Source of the DNA: Flavobacteriia bacterium
GTDB lineage: Bacteria; Bacteroidota; Bacteroidia; Flavobacteriales_D; Crocinitomicaceae
Assembly: GCA_009925805.1 (NCBI GenBank)
Contig: RFQF01000062.1
Span: 1 to 10,819, forward strand
Direction of reading: 5' to 3'
DNA length: 10,819 nucleotides
The notes under the pieces are model-generated. The model saw only the letters and a program-made list of their open reading frames with translations. It was not told where the DNA came from and searched no databases. The translations under genes were made by a program, and so were the position numbers. Shown here piece after piece: positions 1 through 6,441 of this stretch (the stretch's first letter is position 1; every line of letters begins with the position of its first letter).

Positions 1-186
1 ACAAATGCAGATTACGCTGTGGAAGTCTTGGACATTCAAGGCCGCCTAATTGCTGCTAAGTCGGTGAATAATGTAAATGGAACTCAACTCGTATCTTTTG
101 CAACAGAGCAAATGGCTAAAGGAAGCTATATTGTGCGTATTTCAAGCCAAGGTCTTTCTACTACGAAAAACGTGGTGGTTCGATAA
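1..186 (+). CDS. C-terminal end of a secreted protein with a T9SS type A sorting domain (5' truncated)
   Basis: Only the last 61 codons are in the window; the reading frame is open from base 1 and ends at TAA (184-186). The translation follows the type A (Por secretion) C-terminal pattern: a beta strand leading into the VLDIQGRLI segment, then a polar turn, then MAKGSYIVRI, then a last strand ending KNVVVR. In this family the domain directs a Sec-exported protein through the type IX secretion system to the cell surface or medium and is normally removed there. The functional part of the protein lies outside the window, so nothing can be said about its activity. A strong terminator follows 21 bp after the stop, so this is the end of its transcript. 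The domain call is secure; the gene cannot be named. Confidence 0.85.
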   Translation, partial: TNADYAVEVLDIQGRLIAAKSVNNVNGTQLVSFATEQMAKGSYIVRISSQGLSTTKNVVVR

Positions 187-207
187 TTGGACGAATCGAT
201 AAAATCT

Positions 208-231
208 AAAGGGGCTTCGGCCCCTTTTTTT
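208..231 (+). terminator. Rho-independent terminator with UUCG tetraloop, probably bidirectional
   Basis: A perfect 8-bp stem (AAAGGGGC / GCCCCTTT) closes a TTCG loop and runs into seven consecutive T residues (225-231). It lies between the plus-strand T9SS type A gene and the 3' end of the minus-strand hflX gene. Read on the minus strand, the same stem has a CGAA loop and is followed by the less uniform AGATTTTAT, so it probably also ends the lepA-hflX transcript, with lower efficiency. Confidence 0.9.
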
Positions 232-241
232 ATGCTAACAT

Positions 242-1393
242 TTAAAATAAGAAGTCGTTGTACGGATATCGCACCTTGAAAATATCTTTAACTTCTTTGT
301 AGAGGTTATTTTTCAAGGTCTCGAGGTTATTTTTATGCACTGCAGAGATGAATACACAGGGCCTTCCCCCCAATCGAGCCATCCAAGTGCGCTCTAGTTC
401 CTCTAGCGATGTTCCTTCTAAAAGCGCATCAATTTTATTAAAAACGATGATGGTGGGTTTTTCCGTGGTGTCAATTTCTTGTAACGTGGTGTTAACCGTG
501 GTATAATGCTCTTCAAAGTTGGGATGCGATAAATCGAGCACATGAACCAGTAAATCTGCTTCACGGACTTCATCCAGCGTTGATTTGAAGGATTCGAGGA
601 GTTGCTGGGGGAGTTTGCGAATAAACCCAACCGTATCCGTCAACAAAAAAGGCAGGTTTTCAATGACTACCTTGCGCACGGTGGTATCCAGGGTAGCAAA
701 CAATTTATTTTCTGCAAAGACCTCGGATTTAGAGAGCAAATTCATTAAGGTACTTTTACCGACGTTGGTATACCCCACCAAGGCTACACGCACCAATTGC
801 CCTCGATTACTTCGTTGAACGGTCATTTGCTTATCAATTTCTTGAAGCCGCTCTTTCATTAAAGCAATTCGTTGCTGAATGATACGACGGTCGGTTTCAA
901 TTTGTGATTCGCCGGGACCGCGCATTCCGATTCCTCCTTTTTGCCGCTCTAGGTGGGTCCAGAGGCGTGTAAGCCGGGGAAGCATGTATTGTAATTGTGC
1001 TAACTCCACTTGGGTTTTAGCATGAAAAGTACGGGCACGTTTGGCGAAAATATCCAAAATCAAGATGCTGCGGTCGATGATTTTCAAGTTCAATTCTCTT
1101 TCGATATTTCTGAGTTGCGAAGGGCTCAATTCATCGTCGAAAATGATGGCATCAATTTCATGTAAGGCAGCATAGGCCTTGATTTCTTGAAGTTTGCCTT
1201 CGCCAACATAGGTTCTCGGATTGGGATAGGGCAGTTTTTGCGTAAATGATTTCACTGCAAGGGCTCCCGCGGTTTCCGCTAAGAAGGCCAATTCACCCAA
1301 ATATTCTTGGACAACATGTTCGTTCATGTTTCCGTGAATCACAGAAACTAAGACGCAGCGTTCTTGGATTTCCTCTATGGTAGCATGCGCCAT
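242..1393 (-). CDS. hflX: Ribosome-associated GTPase HflX
   Basis: A 383-residue TRAFAC-class GTPase of the Obg-HflX group. In other bacteria HflX binds the 50S subunit and splits stalled or hibernating 70S ribosomes, notably after heat stress. Visible features: an N-terminal HflX domain (about 1-190) with the family signature GMRGPGESQIETDRR at 156-170, a basic coiled-coil-like stretch around 165-195, and a G domain with G1 GYTNVGKST (207-215), G2 TLDTT (234-238), G3 DTVGF (253-257), G4 NKID (319-322) and G5 SAV (350-352). The short C-terminus ends YPYNDFLF, as in Bacteroidota homologues, and the protein is somewhat shorter than the 426-residue E. coli form. Its ATG directly abuts the TAA of the upstream cytochrome gene (TAAATG), implying translational coupling. 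It is the last gene of the lepA operon. All catalytic motifs are intact. Confidence 0.97.
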   Translation of the reverse strand: MAHATIEEIQERCVLVSVIHGNMNEHVVQEYLGELAFLAETAGALAVKSFTQKLPYPNPRTYVGEGKLQEIKAYAALHEIDAIIFDDELSPSQLRNIERELNLKIIDRSILILDIFAKRARTFHAKTQVELAQLQYMLPRLTRLWTHLERQKGGIGMRGPGESQIETDRRIIQQRIALMKERLQEIDKQMTVQRSNRGQLVRVALVGYTNVGKSTLMNLLSKSEVFAENKLFATLDTTVRKVVIENLPFLLTDTVGFIRKLPQQLLESFKSTLDEVREADLLVHVLDLSHPNFEEHYTTVNTTLQEIDTTEKPTIIVFNKIDALLEGTSLEELERTWMARLGGRPCVFISAVHKNNLETLKNNLYKEVKDIFKVRYPYNDFLF

Positions 1394-1726
1394 TTAATCG
1401 CGTAAAGTCATTACATAGTTTACCAGTGAATCCACTTGTTGCTTCTCGGTAAGAATGCCTTTAAACGAGGGCATTCCATTTTTTCCTTCGTAAATAATTT
1501 TTCTAATTTCCACGGAGCGCAACGAAGAAGTCCTTAAATTTTTTGCGCCAGAAACGCCTAAATCACCCTTCTCCCCATGACAGGCAGCGCAATGCAACAG
1601 GAAGAGTTCTTTGGGGCTTTCGGTCTTGTTATTGCTGGAATAAGAGGCCTCTGAGTTATCGGAACACCCTAAACAGCCGAAGAACATCAAAACCAAGCAC
1701 CACCTAAATTTGCTCTGAATGGCCAT
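1394..1726 (-). CDS. Small monohaem cytochrome c, probable lipoprotein
   Basis: A 110-residue protein with one c-type haem site, CAACH (46-50), and a likely distal methionine ligand in the NGMPSF segment (M85). This is the normal class I cytochrome c layout, with helices before the haem site and at the C-terminus (about 93-109). The N-terminus has basic residues (K6, R8), a short hydrophobic run and CLGC at 18-21, a relaxed lipobox with C21 as the probable lipidated residue. It is followed by a polar, acidic linker (SDNSEAS...), so an envelope-anchored electron carrier is expected; surface exposure cannot be judged from this. The chosen ATG overlaps the upstream membrane-protein gene by 40 nt. 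A second ATG (codon 14, 1687-1685) overlaps that gene's TGA by one base but would remove most of the signal peptide, so the longer form is preferred. The redox partner is unknown; the upstream putative b-haem protein is the obvious candidate. Confidence 0.88.
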   Translation of the reverse strand: MAIQSKFRWCLVLMFFGCLGCSDNSEASYSSNNKTESPKELFLLHCAACHGEKGDLGVSGAKNLRTSSLRSVEIRKIIYEGKNGMPSFKGILTEKQQVDSLVNYVMTLRD

Positions 1727-2118
1727 GGAATACTTGCTAGAATGAGGATTAACCCGATAACATAAAACAGTTTAATCGGCTTATAAATCTCTGCGGGGGT
1801 AGTACCTTTTTTCGATTTTACATACCCAAAGGTGATTAATGCAATGGCAATTACCATTCCTGCTAAATGTTCCATGCCATAAAACCTATAAATTGAATCT
1901 TTCATCCAGCCTTCTCCAAAATTAACTTTGCCTGAAGACTTTAATAGGACGAGACCAATTAAAAGTTGGGTATGTAAAGCAATCATTGCAAACAAGTTTA
2001 TCATTTTGTGCTTTTTTTCAAAAGTCTTTGCGGAAAATGCATTGATTATTGCTAAAACTAAAAGGATTAAAATAATCCAACGGAGTCCTGAATGGATAGG
2101 GTTTAATATTTCGTTCAT
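1687..2118 (-). CDS. Four-helix integral membrane protein, putative b-type cytochrome
   Basis: A 143-residue protein with four predicted membrane helices (about 12-30, 39-60, 84-101, 115-132). It resembles small Bacteroidota proteins often labelled 'cytochrome B'. Histidines lie at or near the membrane ends: H9 in the N-terminal HSGLRW motif, H49 in LHTQLLIG and H84 in MEHLAGM. These could ligate haem, but that is an inference from their placement and family resemblance. The C-terminal IPWPFR motif is also typical of these proteins. The gene starts 9 nt after the lepA stop and its 3' end overlaps the cytochrome c gene by 40 nt, so the two haem proteins are probably made together and may pass electrons to each other. 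No quinone-site motif or known enzyme partner is visible. The alternative is a small membrane protein that binds no haem. Confidence 0.75.
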   Translation of the reverse strand: MNEILNPIHSGLRWIILILLVLAIINAFSAKTFEKKHKMINLFAMIALHTQLLIGLVLLKSSGKVNFGEGWMKDSIYRFYGMEHLAGMVIAIALITFGYVKSKKGTTPAEIYKPIKLFYVIGLILILASIPWPFRANLGGAWF

Positions 2119-2127
2119 AGGTTAAAT

Positions 2128-3924
2128 TTAATCGTTTAATTTTAATACGGCTAAAAAGGCTTCTTGCGGCACTTCTACGCGACCCACTTGCCGCATGCGT
2201 TTCTTTCCTGCTTTTTGTTTTTCTAAGAGTTTTCTTTTTCGTGTAATATCGCCCCCATAACATTTTGCGGTAACATCCTTGCGCAGTGCTTTGATGGTTT
2301 CACGAGCGATTATTTTCGCGCCGATGGCTGCCTGAATCGGAATCTCGAATTGTTGTCTTGGAATCAATTCCCGCAATTTAATGCAGATTCTCTTCCCTAA
2401 ATCGAACGCATTGCTACGATGCACCAAGGCCGATAGCGCATCGACTTGTTCGCCGTTGAGCAATAAGTCCATTTTTACCAAATCCGATTCTTTGTATCCG
2501 ATGGGATGGTAATCGAAAGATGCGTAACCTTTGGAAACGGTTTTAAGGCGGTCATAAAAATCAAATACAATTTCCGCAAGCGGCATTTCAAAGGTAATTT
2601 CTACACGGTCTTGGGTAAGGTAAACCTGATTCGTTAATTCTCCCCGTTTTTCAATGCACAAGGTCATGATGGAACCCACAAATTCAGATTTGGTAATGAC
2701 TTGGGCTTTAATGTAGGGCTCTTCAATGCGATCGACTCCGGAAGGGTCAGGCAATTCTGAAGGATTGTTCACAATGATTGCGGTTTCGATATCCCGCTTC
2801 ATGAAGGTGTGGTACGATACGTTGGGGACCGTGGTGATCACGGTCATGTTGAATTCGCGCTCCAGCCTTTCTTGAATAATCTCCATGTGAAGCATACCCA
2901 AGAATCCACAACGAAAACCGAAGCCAAGCGCCGCCGAGGATTCCGGTTCAAAAACCAAGGAAGAATCGTTGAGTTTTAGTTTTTCCATGGAAAACCGAAG
3001 TTCTTCGTAATCTTCGTTATCCACGGGATATATTCCGGCGAATACCATCGGTTTAACGTCTTCGAATCCTTTTATCGCTGCTTCGCAGGGACGATCGGTT
3101 GCGGTAATCGTATCGCCTACTTTTACCTCATTCGCCGCTTTGATTCCTGAAATAATGTAGCCTACATCCCCGGCCCGCACTTCTTTTTTGGGAAGCAAGT
3201 CCATTTTTAAAATGCCAACTTCGTCAGCGTTATAATCTTTGCCTGTATTGAAGAACCGTACTTTTTGGCCTTTTTTAATCACACCATTTCTCACCCGATA
3301 ATAAGCGATAATTCCGCGAAAGGAATTAAATACGGAATCAAAAATCATGGCTTGCAAGGGGGCCTCTTCATCTCCTTTTGGAGCGGGAATGCGGTGGATG
3401 ACCGCCGCTAGAATTTGATCCACACCAAGACCCGTTTTTCCTGAAGCGGGGATAATTTCTTCGGGTTTGCATCCAATCAAATCAATGATTTGGTCGGAGA
3501 CTTCTTCCGGCATAGCACTGGGTAAATCCATTTTGTTCAAAATGGGAATTATCTCCAAGTCGTGCTCCAAGGCCAAGTATAAATTCGAAATCGTTTGGGC
3601 CTCAATTCCTTGCGACGCATCAACAATGAGCAAGGCTCCTTCGCATGCAGCAATCGACCGTGAAACTTCATAGGAAAAATCTACATGTCCGGGGGTATCA
3701 ATTAGATTGAGCACATAATCTTGACCTTCAAAATGATAATTCATTTGGATAGCATGGCTCTTAATGGTAATTCCCCTTTCGCGCTCCAAATCCATATCAT
3801 CTAAGGCTTGGTCTTGCATTTCGCGCTCCGAAATGGTATTGGTGGCTTGGAGTAAGCGATCCGCCAAGGTGCTTTTACCATGATCGATGTGCGCGATTAT
3901 ACAAAAGTTCCTGATATTCTTCAT
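2128..3924 (-). CDS. lepA: Translation elongation factor 4 (LepA)
   Basis: A 598-residue translational GTPase of the usual LepA length. The G domain shows G1 AHIDHGKST (11-19), G2 GIT (51-53), G3 DTPGH (76-80), G4 NKMD (130-133) and G5 in IIPASGKTG (about 157-165). EF-G-like domains II, III and V follow. The LepA-specific basic C-terminal domain contains KCYGGDITRKRKLLEKQK and ends RMRQVGRVEVPQEAFLAVLK. Known role: a ribosome-binding GTPase affecting initiation, 30S assembly and elongation under ionic stress; it is usually dispensable in rich medium. The ATG at 3924-3922 is the conserved start (MKNIRNFCIIAHIDHGKST). It heads a tight operon with the two haem proteins and hflX. A promoter-like box ends only 7 nt before the ATG, so the leader may be very short. 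No lesion is seen. Confidence 0.98.
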   Translation of the reverse strand: MKNIRNFCIIAHIDHGKSTLADRLLQATNTISEREMQDQALDDMDLERERGITIKSHAIQMNYHFEGQDYVLNLIDTPGHVDFSYEVSRSIAACEGALLIVDASQGIEAQTISNLYLALEHDLEIIPILNKMDLPSAMPEEVSDQIIDLIGCKPEEIIPASGKTGLGVDQILAAVIHRIPAPKGDEEAPLQAMIFDSVFNSFRGIIAYYRVRNGVIKKGQKVRFFNTGKDYNADEVGILKMDLLPKKEVRAGDVGYIISGIKAANEVKVGDTITATDRPCEAAIKGFEDVKPMVFAGIYPVDNEDYEELRFSMEKLKLNDSSLVFEPESSAALGFGFRCGFLGMLHMEIIQERLEREFNMTVITTVPNVSYHTFMKRDIETAIIVNNPSELPDPSGVDRIEEPYIKAQVITKSEFVGSIMTLCIEKRGELTNQVYLTQDRVEITFEMPLAEIVFDFYDRLKTVSKGYASFDYHPIGYKESDLVKMDLLLNGEQVDALSALVHRSNAFDLGKRICIKLRELIPRQQFEIPIQAAIGAKIIARETIKALRKDVTAKCYGGDITRKRKLLEKQKAGKKRMRQVGRVEVPQEAFLAVLKLND

Positions 3925-3931
3925 GGAATGG

Positions 3932-3939
3932 CGAAGTTA
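3932..3939 (-). promoter_or_regulatory. Candidate -7 box of the lepA operon promoter
   Basis: On the minus strand the sequence is TAACTTCG, one mismatch from the Bacteroidota -7 consensus TAnnTTTG. A TTG lies 21 nt upstream (minus strand, in the GCTGTTGCC segment near 3961-3969). Only 7 nt separate the box from the lepA ATG. No terminator is visible between the surface-protein gene and lepA, so read-through is also possible. This is weaker than the other boxes in the window. Confidence 0.4.
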
Positions 3940-3972
3940 CAATAAGTCTTGGTATAGTGGCAACAGCGAAGC

Positions 3973-6354
3973 TTATTTAATGACATTTACATGCCCCGTC
4001 ATCTGTGCTTCTTGAGAACGGTTTTTACGATATTTAAGTACCCAAGTATACACCCCATCAGGAACTTTCATTCCTTTATAGGTGCCGTCCCACGCGAAAT
4101 TCAGTTGGTCTGAAAAAAAGAGGCGCTCTCCCCAACGATCGAAAATTTCCATATTGATCCATTCCACCCCAATAAAGCTGCCGGAGAAATACTCATTGAA
4201 TCGATTTTCATCTGGAATGAATGTATTCGGAATATAAATATAAAACTCTTCTTCAATGAAAATCGGTTTGGTCACACTATCAATGCACCCGTTGATGTCC
4301 ACAGCAATCAAGGTAATCCAGTATTCCCCGTTTGGACTGAAGGTATGGGTGGGATGAATGTCGTATGAACTTCCTCCATCGCCAAAGTGCCATGTGTAGC
4401 CATAGCCGTTCAGGGTTGTATTATGGAATGAAACCGGAAGGTTTTCGGTGGGGTTATTGGTTAAAATGGTAAAATCTGCCGTAGGTTTAACAATTTGCAC
4501 TTGAGACCAGCCGCTCACCGTAAAGGTTTGGCATTCGTCGGAAACAATTACTTGATAACTGTTGGTGTTTCCAGGATGTACCCAAATTCCGGGGGTTGTA
4601 GCACCGTTGGATGGCCATGAATAGTAATAATTTCCATAGCCCCCTGATACAGTGACACTAACGAATGCGCTGTCTCCTTCACAAATATGCTGTGTTGGCG
4701 TCATTTGAAGGGTGAGTGGTGCGCTCGTAATAACATAATTGACTGTATCGCTCAAAGTATTTCCACACCCGTCCGTTACGGTAACGATATAATGGCTTGT
4801 GGAACTTGGGCTTACCGTCAAGGAATCCGTGGTGGAAAGTAAGGTCCCGTTTTTGCGCCATTGAAAGGTATAGTTTCCGTTCCCGCCCGAAACTTGCGCA
4901 TGGAAAGTGTGCGGGACAAATGGACAAATTTCGGTAACATCATTCGAGACTGCCAAGGCTAATGGAGCAAAAACAGGAACGGTGATCCAACAGGAATCCG
5001 TTTGCGTTTGTCCCGTACATTGATCGGTGACGGACACAAAAACCTGCTGCGTTGTTTGCCCGGTTAAGGATATGGAAGACGTGGTGGCCCCGGTGCTCCA
5101 AAGGTACGTATAGGGACTAATGCCCCCAATTACTTGCGGGCTAATGGTAAGCGGCAAATTGGGACATAGCAATGAGGTGTCGTTGAGAAGAACCGTTAAC
5201 GGAGGAACATCCTGGATATAAAGGGTTAAGGGTATCGGAGTAATATTACCGCAGGGATCGGAAACATTAAAGTCAATTATAATAGATTCCAGTCCTTCCG
5301 AAAACGCGTCGGACAAGGCATTAATTTGAAAAGTATAAACGGACTGGCCTGGTGCAAAGGTGATGCTGTTGGGTACGCCCGTGTAATCAAGACCGGAGGT
5401 CGCCGATCCGGATACCACCACGGGGATTGTTAGGGAATTGTTGAGGTTATTTTGGCGGGTTAAAGTAACCGAAGCCGTAACGCATCCTTCTGCCATCCAA
5501 TCCGGGTTTTGAAACACTTGCTGCGAAAGCGTATGGGTAACAACTACAGGAGTACTACTGCTTAAACTGTTGGCCTCCAAAAAGATTCCAGAATCCCAAG
5601 CACCATCTCCAACATCGGCAATGGATAAAATTAAATGATAGGTTTGGCCACATTGAACCGGCGAAATGGCCTCAAGCACATCGGTAAAGCCATCGTATTG
5701 AATGTAATTTGGAGAACTATTGTAAGGCGCTGAATTTCCGTCGCCATTGAAATTGTAATACGCTTGATGGGTAATCGCATTTACGTTGTTAATGGATACC
5801 ACCCCGCCACCATTGGGCAGTTGAGCAATATTTTGCAAGCCAGCTATTCCGGGACCCGAAATAAAAAAGCCAAAGACATCGTTGTAAGTGGAATTGTTGG
5901 GCGGCGCAAACTCCGGATATTCTTCCGAACCAAAAACGTATTTAAAACGAACCGTATCCGCATATGGAATAAAATCAAATTCCAAGGTGGCTGCATTGAA
6001 CGTGGTTGTTCCTCCAATAATTCCCGATAATATTCCCGATCCAGGCATACCGTTGTCTGTGCCTGATGAAGGCGAATTGTTTGGGCCTTGAGGCCCAGAG
6101 CCGTTGGGGAGAACGGTTCCTGTCGTCATGACAATTCCTTGGTTGATGCCCAGGTTGGTGCCCGTCGCCGTGAACGAGCCAATGGCGGTAGGGCTTCCGT
6201 TGTATAAGATGTTACTGACGGTGACTCCTGGACCAATCAATACATTTTGGACTAAACCTTGTGGACTTTGCCCGGTTCCTGTGATAAGTTGCGCTGAAGC
6301 TTTCCATGCGACAACCAACACAAAAGTCCAAGAAAAGGAGCAACGTTTTGTCAT
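3973..6354 (-). CDS. Large secreted surface protein: choice-of-anchor L, Ig/PKD-like repeats, T9SS type B (gliding-associated) C-terminus
   Basis: A 793-residue multidomain exported protein, numbered from the ATG at 6354-6352. A GTG two codons upstream is possible, but the ATG gives a standard signal peptide (MTKR, hydrophobic core, cut after KASA at residue 21). Domains in order: choice-of-anchor L region (about 35-265, with FKYVFGSEEYPEF and a DVFGFFISGPG segment); a Calx-beta-like domain (about 285-380, SGLDYTGVPNSITFAPGQS); three tandem Ig/PKD-like repeats of about 80 residues (388-460, 465-545, 546-622), each with a cysteine near its start, a GG.x.Y..xW core and a VTD/VSD-x-C end; a PKD domain (about 625-700, WHFGDGGSS); and a gliding-motility-associated type B sorting domain (about 705-793, YIPNTFIPDE, FDRWGERLFFS, WDGTYKGMKVPDGVYTW). 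It should pass through Sec and then T9SS to the cell surface. An adhesin or structural role is likely; no enzyme domain is visible. It has its own promoter. Confidence 0.9.
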   Translation of the reverse strand: MTKRCSFSWTFVLVVAWKASAQLITGTGQSPQGLVQNVLIGPGVTVSNILYNGSPTAIGSFTATGTNLGINQGIVMTTGTVLPNGSGPQGPNNSPSSGTDNGMPGSGILSGIIGGTTTFNAATLEFDFIPYADTVRFKYVFGSEEYPEFAPPNNSTYNDVFGFFISGPGIAGLQNIAQLPNGGGVVSINNVNAITHQAYYNFNGDGNSAPYNSSPNYIQYDGFTDVLEAISPVQCGQTYHLILSIADVGDGAWDSGIFLEANSLSSSTPVVVTHTLSQQVFQNPDWMAEGCVTASVTLTRQNNLNNSLTIPVVVSGSATSGLDYTGVPNSITFAPGQSVYTFQINALSDAFSEGLESIIIDFNVSDPCGNITPIPLTLYIQDVPPLTVLLNDTSLLCPNLPLTISPQVIGGISPYTYLWSTGATTSSISLTGQTTQQVFVSVTDQCTGQTQTDSCWITVPVFAPLALAVSNDVTEICPFVPHTFHAQVSGGNGNYTFQWRKNGTLLSTTDSLTVSPSSTSHYIVTVTDGCGNTLSDTVNYVITSAPLTLQMTPTQHICEGDSAFVSVTVSGGYGNYYYSWPSNGATTPGIWVHPGNTNSYQVIVSDECQTFTVSGWSQVQIVKPTADFTILTNNPTENLPVSFHNTTLNGYGYTWHFGDGGSSYDIHPTHTFSPNGEYWITLIAVDINGCIDSVTKPIFIEEEFYIYIPNTFIPDENRFNEYFSGSFIGVEWINMEIFDRWGERLFFSDQLNFAWDGTYKGMKVPDGVYTWVLKYRKNRSQEAQMTGHVNVIK

Positions 6355-6372
6355 AACCACTGTAAGACGTTA

Positions 6373-6393
6373 CAATAACGAAAATCGTTGTTG
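6373..6393 (-). other. Short inverted repeat in the 5' leader of the surface-protein gene
   Basis: CAATAACGA and TCGTTGTTG flank an AAA loop, giving 5 bp of perfect pairing extended by 3 bp beyond one mismatch. It lies in the predicted leader, about 20 nt upstream of the ATG. It is not followed by a T tract on the minus strand, so it is unlikely to terminate the upstream ABC gene. A role in translation or mRNA stability is possible but unproven. Confidence 0.3.
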
Positions 6394-6411
6394 AAAGTTA
6401 ACGAGATTTTA

Positions 6412-6441
6412 CAAATATACCACTTACGCTAGGCCTTGCAA
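6412..6441 (-). promoter_or_regulatory. Bacteroidota-type promoter for the surface-protein gene
   Basis: On the minus strand a -33-like TTG (6441-6439, within CTTTGC) is separated by 19 nt from TATATTTG (6419-6412), an exact match to TAnnTTTG with typical spacing. The -33 element lies inside the last codons of the ABC exporter gene. The predicted transcript begins near 6407, leaving a leader of about 50 nt. Confidence 0.65.

Noticed and set aside
2018..2263. 81-codon minus-strand frame spanning the lepA end and the membrane-protein start
   Set aside because: It is out of frame with two confident genes and has a low-complexity basic composition typical of a shadow frame.
3925..3972. Possible terminator between the surface-protein gene and lepA
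   Set aside because: Only a repeated GCGAAG and an AAGCTT palindrome are present; no stem followed by a T tract on the minus strand.
6352..6360. GTG two codons upstream as start of the surface-protein gene
   Set aside because: The ATG at 6354 gives a better signal peptide; the extra two residues add nothing recognisable.
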